From Alloyangia pacifica (GTDB lineage Bacteria; Pseudomonadota; Alphaproteobacteria; Rhodobacterales; Rhodobacteraceae), in NCBI RefSeq assembly GCF_900116195.1, contig NZ_FOZW01000027.1, positions 1 to 32,518 on the forward strand: DNA of 32,518 nt, read 5' to 3'. Below the pieces are notes generated by a model. That model saw only the letters and a list, made by a program, of their open reading frames with translations, was not told where the DNA came from and searched no databases. Positions 23,654 to 32,175 of this stretch are shown here, one piece after another. Every line of letters starts with the position of its first letter. Positions within the stretch are counted from its first letter, which is position 1. The translations under genes were made by a program, and so were the position numbers.

Positions 23654-26600
23654 TCAGCGGCGTCCACAGATTTCAGTCGCTCGAAATGGGCCCAGGCGCG
23701 TTTGTAATCCTCGATCCGGTCGCATTGGGTGAAGGGGCCGACGAAGTGCCGGGTGACCTCGCGCGGGCCGCCGGGCATCGTGTCGTCGATGGCGGTGCAG
23801 GTCAGTTCCGTCGGGTTTTCGGCGAGTATATTTAGCCATTCTTTTTGGCTTGGCGTTTTTCCTTTCTCATTCAAATAACCAACCGTTTCCATTCCCTTTG
23901 CGGAAATGTATACAATTCGGCCTTGTGCATCATAAAAGGTCTTACCCTCCTTTCTTTGCAAGACGGGGAAATATACTCTGTATATCTCAATCAATTGCTC
24001 AAGCGATAGACCAAGCGCTTGAGCAACAAGAACATCGATTTCGATCATCGCTAAACGCCTAGCAAAGTCGGTGCGCAATCCAATTTCTAATTTCCAGTCA
24101 TCCACCCCTTCGGCTGGGGCTTCATAGGAGAGCCGAGGATCATTAGAAGACCATGGCGCAGTTTTGAGTTTTTGTGAGAATTCATTCCAAATCGGTCTAT
24201 AGTCTACTGTCAAACATGCCAGACGAAGAGCGCGATGTTTAGCGATTTCATCAACTTCAAGATAGGGGAAACCTGCAACATCCGATACGCTAATGTGCTC
24301 TCGACCGGAGGCCTTAACCAGGAAATCGAACGGTAGTGAAATACTAAGGGCATGAAAATTGACGAGATCTTCGTTCTTCTTAAACGCCACACTCTCAACA
24401 GTATGCACGTGTGCGATTCCGGGCGGTATAAGCGCACAAATCAAACTGCGCTCACTGTTTAGATTAATCATATTCCGAAGAGCGACACGGAAGAAATCAG
24501 CGTGAATTTTCCCCGCATCCCAGGCGCAGCCAGCCATCAATCTTAGATATTCTGCTCTCTCGATCCTTGGCGAATAGTTTGCTCTGGGTCTATAATTTTC
24601 AGGAAGGATAGAAAAATCAATATTATCGTAGTCCTCCTTTTTCTTGCATATACTGCGCGGGGTCTTGTTCAGAGGGTTCCCTACATGAAAATGAGGACCC
24701 TGAATGACCAAGTCTTCTATCTTATGAAATGCGGTATCTCTCTTTATGACACCATCTTTTTGGGAACTTGTCTCGCCCCACATATTTTTTATCTGCCAAG
24801 ATGGCTCGCCGCTCCCAGAACTTAGTGCATCATCTAGCCTTGGAAATTTTGAAAACTCCCTAAATACATCCAACGTTCCGCTTGAGTAGGGCTGAACGAA
24901 TTTCGCAAACTCTAGCGGCACGTCATCGTTTTCGGTCAAAGACCGAATGACAGATAGAGAATTTTCATCGATAAATGTAATTCTCGTTCGATGCCCGGAG
25001 ATATCAATCTTCCCAAAATTGTTTCGTACACCCGGCAAGGGCCCGATGCCGTCGTGAGCAAAGGACTCCTCCACCTGAGAGGCCGCGTAAGCATTTGAAA
25101 ATTGGAAAAATCCAACTTTACCTGGCTCACCTCGATAAATGTTGAGGCTGAAACGCGTGTAGGGCGCGACTTCTGAGAAGTTCTTAGACGTCATTTCGTT
25201 CACAAACGAGAAATGACGTGCGATCCGCGCATACCAGTGCCGTCGGAACGCCCCCGACTTCGGGTCTCCCAGATGCCCGTCCTGATGGATCAGCGCTGCA
25301 TAGCCCTTCGGAGCGATCAGCCGGAACGACAGGTCGATGAAGCAGCGATATAGGTTGTTCGACCCACCCCCGGCGAAGGGATTCATCACCTCGGACGAGG
25401 TCACCTCCATCGCCCCCCTGGTCGAAACAAAGTCATGAAGGAACGCTCGTTCCCCCGAGACCATCCGCCCTTCTCGCCGCACGGTGGGCGCTTTCGGCAG
25501 CGCCTCAGGCAGAACCTTTTTCGCGTCCGACGCCGACAACCCGGCATAAAGCGGATCGATATCCGCCAGCACCAGCCCCTCGTTCCACGAAGGCTTGGCC
25601 CAAGGCGGGTTCCCTACGATCACGTCGAACCCGCCCCGCGCCTTCATAACGTCTGCGAAGATCAGGTCGAAATGCACGAAGCGCTCGCGCTCGGCCACCT
25701 CAACCGCCACGCCGAGCCAGTCAAAGGTTTCGATCAGCGCCTCGACATTGGTCTCGCGGAACAGCCCGTCCTGCCGCTTGGTGGCGGCCTTGAACAGGTC
25801 CCGCGCAGGTGCGTCCGGCTCCATGATGTCCAGAAAGTCGGGGGACGGATCGGCGAACTCATCCATGCTGGGGGCGGCCAGTGATCCGTCCGGGGTAAAG
25901 CCCCCCTCCAGGATCATCGCCATGCCCTGCAGGAACTCCGCCCGGCTGGGCAGTAGGTCCGCCTTGTCCAGCGGCCAGAGCCAAAGCGCGCACCATGCGT
26001 CCATCGCCGTCTTGAGCCGCTTGTAGGGCAGCGTGTTGGTCGCGTGATCGGCCCCGATCAGATGGGCGTTCAGCTTTTCCTTGGCGTGGAAATCGAGACC
26101 CTTGTTGCCGGGGATGACCTTGTCCGGCCAGAGCGTGATCGCGTCGTTTGCCGCGGTGCGGGTCTTGGCGAGATCGTCGGCGACCTGGTTGAACAGCGCT
26201 TCGGCGACGCGGCTGAGCTTTTGGGCAAGCTTGATCTCGTGCGGTTCCAGCTTTTTGAAGAAGCCGTCTTTCCGCCATGCCTTGATCTGGTCCTGCGCAT
26301 CACCGGCGAAGGGCTTGATCGACTTGTCCTTGTCGAAATTCGCCATGTCCTTGGCTGGCAGCAGCCACTGCCAGACGTGGTTCTCGGGCAGGCGTTTCCG
26401 CCAGCCGATCTCGTCCGGCTTTGCATTAAGCCAGAGGTCTGTCTGCTTCTTCGCGCTAAGCCAGGTTGGCGCATAGGAGGCGCGGCGGGCGCCGATCAAT
26501 GAGTTCCCGGAATGAAGCTGATCCCCGAACCAAGGCGAGAAGTCGCTGGCATGGAGGCTGTTCAGCCAAAGCGAGATCGCCCCCAGCTCCACGGCAATCG

Positions 26601-28536
26601 GGTTCAGGTCTACGCCAAAACAGTTCCGGTCGGCGATATAGGCCCGCACCTTCTGTTTCTCGACGACAACCTTGTCCTGGGGGATCGTCTTGCCGGTCTC
26701 CTTCTGTTTCCGCTCAAGGTAGAGGTCGGCAAGCTGATTTGTGGTTTCGACCAGAAAGGCCGCAGACCCCATGGCCGGCTCTAGGATCTTGAGTTCAAGA
26801 AGTTCGTCGGCGGTCAGGTCCCGGCATCGCTCCATCAGCGCATGCTTGACCAGGAGCCGCGCCAGCGGTTCCGGGGTGTAGTAGGATGCGGATTTTTCCC
26901 GGTCTCGGCCCGCGAGGCGGTAGATGAAGGTTCCCTTGGGATAGACCAGCGCTTCCGAACCGTTGAATACAATCTCTTCTGGCGCGAACTCGCCGATCCG
27001 GCTGCGCGGCACGAACCAGCTTGGGGCAAGCGGATCAACCTTGTCGCGGCGGAACGCCTCGTCCTGATCAGCGTCCTCATCCCCGAACAGATCTTCTTCA
27101 ACGTCGTCATCCAGATCTGTCGCGTCCGCATCGTCCCCGTCCTCGGCCGCGTCGTTCGACCGCCCCTTTGGAGGTTTCAGCTCGATGAGGTCTGTTTTCG
27201 CGACGACCCCCGTGAAGGAAATCAGCGTTTCATAGACCGCACCAAGCTGACCGATCCCGAGCTTGGCATATGAGATCCGGCCCGTGCTCTTTCCGGTGGA
27301 CCGGAGCGAGAGGAGCCGGATTACCTTCTGGATCGCCTCGTTGCGCAGCATCAGCCCGTTCAGAAGCGGCGTGCTCGCCGGGTCGAGAAGAGATACCTTC
27401 ACCGACGGCAGGCGCAGCCCGCTGCCCTTTTCCTCATCGGCGAGATCAAGCCCGGTGTAGAGCAGAGTCAGCGTCTGTTGGAGGCTTTCCCACAGGAAGG
27501 TCCCTTCCCGGTCCGCCGTGGTGCGCAGGGGCACGGATTCCAGATCGCGCAGCGTTTCCAGGGAATAACCCGTCGCATAGATCGGGTTCTTCAGGTCCAG
27601 GAGGTTCAGTCGCGGGTTCGCCTCAGCGTAGAAAAGGAAGAGGAGCCGGTACATATAGCGCAGGCATTCGCGCGACAGCTCCGGCCCGTCGATCCAGACG
27701 TCTTTGTTCTTCCCGCCCGTGACAGTCAGAACCTCTTGGCCGAGGAGTTCGATCGCGTCCCGAACCGTGCGCTTCAGCGAGGTGGTGACAGCGTTGGCGT
27801 TCCGCTGCGCCTCCTCTTCGAGCCGGTCCGAGATTGGAGCGCCCTGTTCAGGCACGCGGGTCTCCCGCGAGATCAGGCAGGCCATGACCGTAAGCGTGTC
27901 ACGGTCCGTGCGCGTGAAGATTTCCTGAAGATCGAAGCGGAGGACGGACCGGGCGGGCCATTTCCGCTTGTCGATCAAAACGATCTGGGAGAGCCCCAAG
28001 ACCATAACATGGCGAGGTCCATCGGCGAGTTCGAATACCCCCTCCGCCAGAATGGACTCGATCGTCCGGTCAAAAAGTGCCGCTTCGCCTGCATCGGCGG
28101 GAAACTGATCCGGCGCAAAACACGCCCCTAGCGGATCCGCCGCCTCGTCCTCGGCGTCCTGAAGGGGCGCCTCGATAATCCAGAGCGTATCCCTACCGGA
28201 GGCGTCCCCCACCCGCGAGATCAGGGGAATAACCGGTGCGCCTGTCAGCGCGGTGAATGCAGCCTCGCGTTTCCAGGCATACCCGAGAGCGCCCAGCAGG
28301 GCGTAATGCATCTCCCGGCTTAATTCTGTTCGGCGATCCGCGTCCGAACTATTCCGAATCTGTCGAAGGGCTTCGATGGTCGAGGTCGCAACCCGGGACA
28401 GCCGCTCGATCGGATGGGCGGATTTTTCTAGGCCCACCCAGCGGGCTGTGATGTCAGAAAGCTCTTCCTTAAGAACATCGGAGAGCGTTCCGGACGGGAA
28501 GAACTCGGCTTCATTTTCAATACCGATCAGATCCAT
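23650..28536 (-). CDS. Class I N6-adenine DNA methyltransferase, Eco57I/PglX/DrmMI-like
   Basis: A 1628-residue protein. Motif I is ILEPAMGSAAFLVE (near 585), followed by GVDLNPIAVELGAISLWLN, and motif IV is GNPPWAKP (NPPW near 976). It should transfer a methyl group from S-adenosylmethionine to adenine N6. An acidic, Asp/Glu-rich linker lies near residues 470-510. No N-terminal nuclease motif was recognised, so it is read as a host-marking enzyme like DrmMI or PglX. Codons for about residues 1112-1569 are much AT-richer than the rest (23 of 60 G/C in 24601-24660 against 40 of 60 in 26101-26160); this part should hold the target-recognition domain and seems exchanged. The ATG at 28536, behind GGGGTGAG, is preferred; it lies 4 bp after the upstream stop. 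Confidence 0.85.
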   Translation of the reverse strand: MDLIGIENEAEFFPSGTLSDVLKEELSDITARWVGLEKSAHPIERLSRVATSTIEALRQIRNSSDADRRTELSREMHYALLGALGYAWKREAAFTALTGAPVIPLISRVGDASGRDTLWIIEAPLQDAEDEAADPLGACFAPDQFPADAGEAALFDRTIESILAEGVFELADGPRHVMVLGLSQIVLIDKRKWPARSVLRFDLQEIFTRTDRDTLTVMACLISRETRVPEQGAPISDRLEEEAQRNANAVTTSLKRTVRDAIELLGQEVLTVTGGKNKDVWIDGPELSRECLRYMYRLLFLFYAEANPRLNLLDLKNPIYATGYSLETLRDLESVPLRTTADREGTFLWESLQQTLTLLYTGLDLADEEKGSGLRLPSVKVSLLDPASTPLLNGLMLRNEAIQKVIRLLSLRSTGKSTGRISYAKLGIGQLGAVYETLISFTGVVAKTDLIELKPPKGRSNDAAEDGDDADATDLDDDVEEDLFGDEDADQDEAFRRDKVDPLAPSWFVPRSRIGEFAPEEIVFNGSEALVYPKGTFIYRLAGRDREKSASYYTPEPLARLLVKHALMERCRDLTADELLELKILEPAMGSAAFLVETTNQLADLYLERKQKETGKTIPQDKVVVEKQKVRAYIADRNCFGVDLNPIAVELGAISLWLNSLHASDFSPWFGDQLHSGNSLIGARRASYAPTWLSAKKQTDLWLNAKPDEIGWRKRLPENHVWQWLLPAKDMANFDKDKSIKPFAGDAQDQIKAWRKDGFFKKLEPHEIKLAQKLSRVAEALFNQVADDLAKTRTAANDAITLWPDKVIPGNKGLDFHAKEKLNAHLIGADHATNTLPYKRLKTAMDAWCALWLWPLDKADLLPSRAEFLQGMAMILEGGFTPDGSLAAPSMDEFADPSPDFLDIMEPDAPARDLFKAATKRQDGLFRETNVEALIETFDWLGVAVEVAERERFVHFDLIFADVMKARGGFDVIVGNPPWAKPSWNEGLVLADIDPLYAGLSASDAKKVLPEALPKAPTVRREGRMVSGERAFLHDFVSTRGAMEVTSSEVMNPFAGGGSNNLYRCFIDLSFRLIAPKGYAALIHQDGHLGDPKSGAFRRHWYARIARHFSFVNEMTSKNFSEVAPYTRFSLNIYRGEPGKVGFFQFSNAYAASQVEESFAHDGIGPLPGVRNNFGKIDISGHRTRITFIDENSLSVIRSLTENDDVPLEFAKFVQPYSSGTLDVFREFSKFPRLDDALSSGSGEPSWQIKNMWGETSSQKDGVIKRDTAFHKIEDLVIQGPHFHVGNPLNKTPRSICKKKEDYDNIDFSILPENYRPRANYSPRIERAEYLRLMAGCAWDAGKIHADFFRVALRNMINLNSERSLICALIPPGIAHVHTVESVAFKKNEDLVNFHALSISLPFDFLVKASGREHISVSDVAGFPYLEVDEIAKHRALRLACLTVDYRPIWNEFSQKLKTAPWSSNDPRLSYEAPAEGVDDWKLEIGLRTDFARRLAMIEIDVLVAQALGLSLEQLIEIYRVYFPVLQRKEGKTFYDAQGRIVYISAKGMETVGYLNEKGKTPSQKEWLNILAENPTELTCTAIDDTMPGGPREVTRHFVGPFTQCDRIEDYKRAWAHFERLKSVDAAE

Positions 28537-28540
28537 CCGC

Positions 28541-31495
28541 TCACCCCACAAATACCGCTTTGACATCGACATAGGGATTGGGGTCATCCACCATCAGGCG
28601 GGTCCGCTCAAACCATTCTGTCCAGTCCTTGAACAGGTCATCGATCTTCTTCTCTTTCGCGCGCCGTATCGTCAGTCGTCTCTTTTCAACCGCGCTGAGG
28701 CCCTCGGTCGAGTCCGTAGCCTCGCCGAAATCGAGCGTCAGTTGGTCATGGAACCGGCCTTCCAACTCTCCTAGCCGGGTCAGGACCGCGTCGAGATCCT
28801 GCTGGATCAGGATCGCGCGTTCTTTCCCGAGCCCGCGCAGATGGGTCTGGAACCGGTCCACAGCGGTTTTGATCGCAGCCTGCGCAGCGCTCATATCTTC
28901 CACCAGACGACCAGGGGTATCCTGCGCGAGACGGACCCGGGCGATGAAGTCCGGCACCTCTTCGATACTGACACTATCGTCCGCCCCCTGGATCACTACG
29001 GCCCATCGATCGACAACCGGGGCACCGTTCGAGTTCGGGATCGCACCATGCATCACCACTGCAACCTCTCCCTTGGAGAGGGCACTCAGCGGCGCGACCG
29101 GAGCGGAATGCTCTGGAAAAAAGGTGCTGGCCCGGTCTGCGAACCATTCGAGGATCGGGTGACCATCCCAGAGGAACTGCACGACCGGCCAGGACCGCTC
29201 CTGCATCTTCGCATGATCGATCGCCCGGTTGATCACCTGCGCCTGATCGGTCAACTCGACCCGGTCCCCGGCGCCGACAGCCTCTTCGGGCATGAAACGA
29301 CCATCGACCGCGCCCTCGCTCGCATAACCGAAACCGTCCCGGGCCCGCATGTCATCTGGAATCGCGATCCGGATCGTCCGATCCCCCATCGAGATGTCAG
29401 GCGCTGACGGGAAGGCCCGCTCTTCGGCGCGAGACAACCGACCGATCATCGCGGTCGCATAGGTGAAGGCATCCGGGAAGAGCCGCGGCGGTGCGCCCTC
29501 GGAAGCGGTCGCTCCATTTGCCTTTGGCTCGGCCGGAGCCGCGTAGTCCCCAAAGAGGGCCGCGAACTCGTCATCGAGGGACATCTGTGTCTTCGCCTCT
29601 TCCACGCGGGCGTTCATCTGGGCGTCGAACGCATCGGCGCCGATACCCGTGGCGACTGCTTCCGCGACGACAGCCTCTTCCTCGTCAGCGTCCCCCTTCC
29701 CGAGAAAGACTGCAGGGTCTCCAACGCCCGACTGGGCCGCTTCATCTTTTTCCACCAGCTTTTCCAAGACCCACATCTGCCGCACCTTCGTGTGCGTGCT
29801 TTCGCCCACGAAATAGGTGATCAGCGGCGGGCGGTCCTGACCATAACGATCAATCCGGCCGTTACGCTGCTGGAACCGCAGGAGCGACCACGGCAGGTCG
29901 AAATGGATGAGTCGGTGACACTGGTAGTGCAGGTTAAGCCCCTCGGACGCCATGTCGGAGGCTATCAGGATACGGATCGGGGACTTCTCCTGCCCGAAAG
30001 CGTCGATCACTTCCTGTGTCCGGACATCCGCCTCGACGCTTCCCCCATCTACACGCGCCACCTGACCCTCGGACAGGTCCAGATCCGCCTGAAGGCGCTC
30101 CGCGAGCCAAGACACGGTGGCGATGCGTTCCGAGAAGATAACGATCCGGTCCCGCCGAGCCCTTCCAGTCCAACGCAGGTCCCGCAGCATTTTGACAAGT
30201 TCCTGATACTTCCGGAAGGCTCCAACATCGATCGCCGCCACCTGATCTGCTAGGTCTCGGAGCCGGAGCCGGTCCTCCTCGGTGCCTCGGGCGGTTCCGC
30301 TCTCAATGCCGCGGATGCGCCGCTCGAGCGTTTCCAGGCAGGCCGCCGGGCTCGAAAAGATCGCCTTGGCGAGCGTGGTCCGGAACAAATCAATGGCGCG
30401 ACCCCGGGTCGATTGTTCATCGAGATCCAGATGCAGCTCTGCGATCGACTGATAGGCGATTTCCTCTTCGGGGCTAAGCGGGAAGTTTCTGCGGATCAGT
30501 TCCCGCTTCGGGACCTGCTGCCCGATATCGGCGGCGACGTTCTTGTCGGACCGGAACCGTCTGATAACCAGATCTTCGATATCCGATCGGTGCAACCGGG
30601 TTGGGTCCGGAACGCGCGTCGGATCCAGCATCTCTATCAGGCTCGCGAAACTCTCCTGCGACCCGTCGTGCGGGGTCGCGGTCAACAGGAGAAGGGAGTC
30701 GGTCCGCCGGGACAGAAGCTGGGCCAGTTCCGCCCGCTGAGAGTTCGCCCCCGCTGCGGCTTTCCGGGCTGCCGCGTTATGCGCTTCGTCGATGATGATC
30801 AGGTCCCAGTACGAATGCTTGATCCCCTCCCGGATCTGGGCGTCCCGTTTCAGCGTGTCGATCGACACGATGGACCGGTCGAACTGATCGAACACGTTAT
30901 AATGGGCGGGGATCCGGTTCCGCATGCGCCGGATGGCAGCGCTGTCCAGGCGCGACAGCGGGATCGAGAACCGGGTCCAGAATTCCTTCTGGAACTGGGT
31001 GAGCATCGCCCGTGTCGTGACAACCAAGATCCGATCCGCCCGGCCCCGAAGCGCCAGCTCCGACGTGATCAGGCCCGCTTCGAGGGTTTTGCCGAGGCCG
31101 ACGTCGTCCGCGATCAGCAGGCGAACCCGGTCCTGCGCGAGAGCCCGCTCCACCGGTAGGTGTTGAAACGGTAGGTCGTCGATCGCGGCCCGGCCGAGGG
31201 TCAGCGGCGTCCGCGTGGTGGTCGGGGTGTTCCGGAACGCGGCCTCGAGATGCAGTTTCGTGTCAATGAGACCGGAGGACACATCCGGGACCAGCCGCAC
31301 CGCCGCCGGGTCGAGGACCCGCGCGCCCTTTTCCAGATCCCAGACGAACCGGGCCTCCTTGTCGCGCACGAGACCGTTGAGGCCCCGACAGTGGATTTCC
31401 CGAAACCCACGCTTGAGGGTGGAAGTTCCTAAAACCTTCCAGGTAGCAGAGCGGAGGCGGATGACGGAGCCGGGAGTGGGGTGCGCTGAGATCAT
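28541..31495 (-). CDS. SNF2/RapA-like helicase, DrmD-like
   Basis: A 984-residue SNF2-family (SF2) ATPase, first gene of the defence operon. ATP-site motif DDVGLGKT (130-137), DEAH box IIIDEAHN (233-240), motif III LLLTATPHDG, motif V ASDMASEGLNL and motif VI QRNGRIDRYGQ (543-553) are all intact. Such proteins move on double-stranded DNA without full strand separation and displace bound proteins. The HepA/RapA-type core with a long C-terminal part matches DrmD of class 1 DISARM in size. The ATG at 31495 is chosen because the family similarity (PGSVIRLRSATWKVLG) begins just after it; the frame stays open to 31618. A possible -10 element, TATAGA, lies at 31508-31513 on this strand, which would give a very short leader. 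Confidence 0.85.
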   Translation of the reverse strand: MISAHPTPGSVIRLRSATWKVLGTSTLKRGFREIHCRGLNGLVRDKEARFVWDLEKGARVLDPAAVRLVPDVSSGLIDTKLHLEAAFRNTPTTTRTPLTLGRAAIDDLPFQHLPVERALAQDRVRLLIADDVGLGKTLEAGLITSELALRGRADRILVVTTRAMLTQFQKEFWTRFSIPLSRLDSAAIRRMRNRIPAHYNVFDQFDRSIVSIDTLKRDAQIREGIKHSYWDLIIIDEAHNAAARKAAAGANSQRAELAQLLSRRTDSLLLLTATPHDGSQESFASLIEMLDPTRVPDPTRLHRSDIEDLVIRRFRSDKNVAADIGQQVPKRELIRRNFPLSPEEEIAYQSIAELHLDLDEQSTRGRAIDLFRTTLAKAIFSSPAACLETLERRIRGIESGTARGTEEDRLRLRDLADQVAAIDVGAFRKYQELVKMLRDLRWTGRARRDRIVIFSERIATVSWLAERLQADLDLSEGQVARVDGGSVEADVRTQEVIDAFGQEKSPIRILIASDMASEGLNLHYQCHRLIHFDLPWSLLRFQQRNGRIDRYGQDRPPLITYFVGESTHTKVRQMWVLEKLVEKDEAAQSGVGDPAVFLGKGDADEEEAVVAEAVATGIGADAFDAQMNARVEEAKTQMSLDDEFAALFGDYAAPAEPKANGATASEGAPPRLFPDAFTYATAMIGRLSRAEERAFPSAPDISMGDRTIRIAIPDDMRARDGFGYASEGAVDGRFMPEEAVGAGDRVELTDQAQVINRAIDHAKMQERSWPVVQFLWDGHPILEWFADRASTFFPEHSAPVAPLSALSKGEVAVVMHGAIPNSNGAPVVDRWAVVIQGADDSVSIEEVPDFIARVRLAQDTPGRLVEDMSAAQAAIKTAVDRFQTHLRGLGKERAILIQQDLDAVLTRLGELEGRFHDQLTLDFGEATDSTEGLSAVEKRRLTIRRAKEKKIDDLFKDWTEWFERTRLMVDDPNPYVDVKAVFVG

Positions 31496-31696
31496 AGACG
31501 GTCCGTATCTATAGGGTCGCCGTACATCACCTCGATCCGCAGACCGAAACCCATCGCACAGCGAATTCGAAAATTTCGCGCGTGGACTTTGTAATCGGGC
31601 CGCCCGACGTCCACACATCTCCGGCCACTCAAAGACATTTTTTGTAGTTATTCAACCCGGTTGGCGTTGTCGTATGAGTTTGGCGATGCAGGATTC
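31496..31696 (-). promoter_or_regulatory. Probable promoter region of the defence operon
   Basis: About 200 bases between the membrane microprotein genes and the operon. It includes TATAGA (31508-31513 on the minus strand), a -10-like box without a good -35 partner, and an AT-rich palindrome at 31568-31578, CGAAA-A-TTTCG, nested in an imperfect longer one (31561-31580) that might be an operator. Weak evidence only. Confidence 0.3.
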
Positions 31697-31709
31697 CTAT
31701 TGTGAATCC
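31691..31709 (-). repeat. Inverted repeat over the end of a microprotein gene
   Basis: GGATTC and GAATCC flank seven bases, centred on the stop codon of the gene at 31697-31930. With no T-run it is not a classic terminator; it may protect the transcript end. Confidence 0.35.
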
Positions 31710-31930
31710 GTGCGGTTAGAGTCGTTGATCAGAGGAGCCTGAATTGGCGGGGCGCTGTCGATAAAGCGCTTCACCCTTTCGGGATCAGGGGCGGCCGACC
31801 GCGTCGTCCCAGTATAGGCGAGGATGACACGGACGAGGCCGAACAGGCAGACGAGCATCCCGGTGATCGAGAGCAGCGCGTCCATGCTCAGAAATCCGGA
31901 GCACTCTCGTGCCAGTGAGAGCATAGTCAT
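31697..31930 (-). CDS. Single-pass membrane microprotein, paralogue of its upstream neighbour
   Basis: A 77-residue protein. One transmembrane helix covers about residues 19-41 (LLSITGMLVCLFGLVRVIL), followed by a soluble tail with PDPERVKRFIDSAPP. The neighbour upstream has PDPERVRRFIETAPP and an alignable helix, so the two are tandem paralogues. The ATG at 31930 overlaps the neighbour's stop as ATGA, with AGGG a few bases before; an internal ATG at 31885, right before the helix, is another possible start. The family is not recognised. The genes stand just upstream of the defence operon on the same strand, so a role in that system is possible but unsupported. Confidence 0.6.
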   Translation of the reverse strand: MTMLSLARECSGFLSMDALLSITGMLVCLFGLVRVILAYTGTTRSAAPDPERVKRFIDSAPPIQAPLINDSNRTDSQ

Positions 31931-32175
31931 CGACTTTCGCCCTCAGGATCGTGACCATATGCTTCTGGGTCGGCCCTGGTCGTCGAAGGGCCCTGCGGGT
32001 CACTGCCAGCGCTCTCGTGGTCGACCCGAATGAGGTGCTTCGGCAGGGGAGGAGCGGTTTCGATGAAACGGCGGACGCGCTCCGGATCGGGCTCGGCAGA
32101 GCCAATGCTCTGCCCGTAAATCATCAGCGATCGGATGATGGCGCTCGCGCCGATCACCATACCTGCAATTCCTAG
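31927..32175 (-). pseudogene. Membrane microprotein paralogue, 5' end removed by IS insertion
   Basis: The frame ends in PDPERVRRFIETAPPLP followed by a polar tail and aligns without gaps to the downstream paralogue over helix and motif (GIAGMVIG against SITGMLVC). Towards the 5' side the frame runs straight into the end of an IS5-family element at about 32175, so its original start is lost. An internal ATG at 32160 would still give 77 residues, but with a shortened membrane helix. CTAG at the junction (32172-32175) is a plausible IS5-type target sequence. Confidence 0.6.

Larger units (their letters stand above)
14189..31495 (-). other. Five-gene YprA-helicase defence operon (DISARM/Druantia-related, ARMADA-like)
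   Basis: Five genes in one direction: a SNF2 helicase, an adenine methyltransferase, an ArdC/ImmA-like metallopeptidase, a giant YprA/DruE-like helicase and a UvrD-like helicase. Two junctions are 4-base ATGA overlaps (methyltransferase to peptidase, YprA to UvrD), one gap is 4 bases and one is 25, so this is a single transcript with coupled translation. The SNF2 and methyltransferase partners are those of class 1 DISARM (drmD, drmMI), while the size and build of the YprA helicase resemble DruE of Druantia. From memory, the class linking the two has been named ARMADA. Separate drmB, drmC, pglZ or brxC genes are not present. Confidence 0.7.

Noticed and set aside
22586..23707. 373-codon plus-strand frame across the YprA/peptidase junction
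   Set aside because: It is antisense to three real genes and matches no family.
14189..31495. BREX or classical DISARM
   Set aside because: No PglZ, BrxC or BrxL for BREX; no separate DrmB or phospholipase-type DrmC for DISARM. The single large YprA helicase is closer to DruE.
14189..31495. Dpd (7-deazaguanine) system
   Set aside because: No DpdA-like transglycosylase or preQ0-related gene is present.
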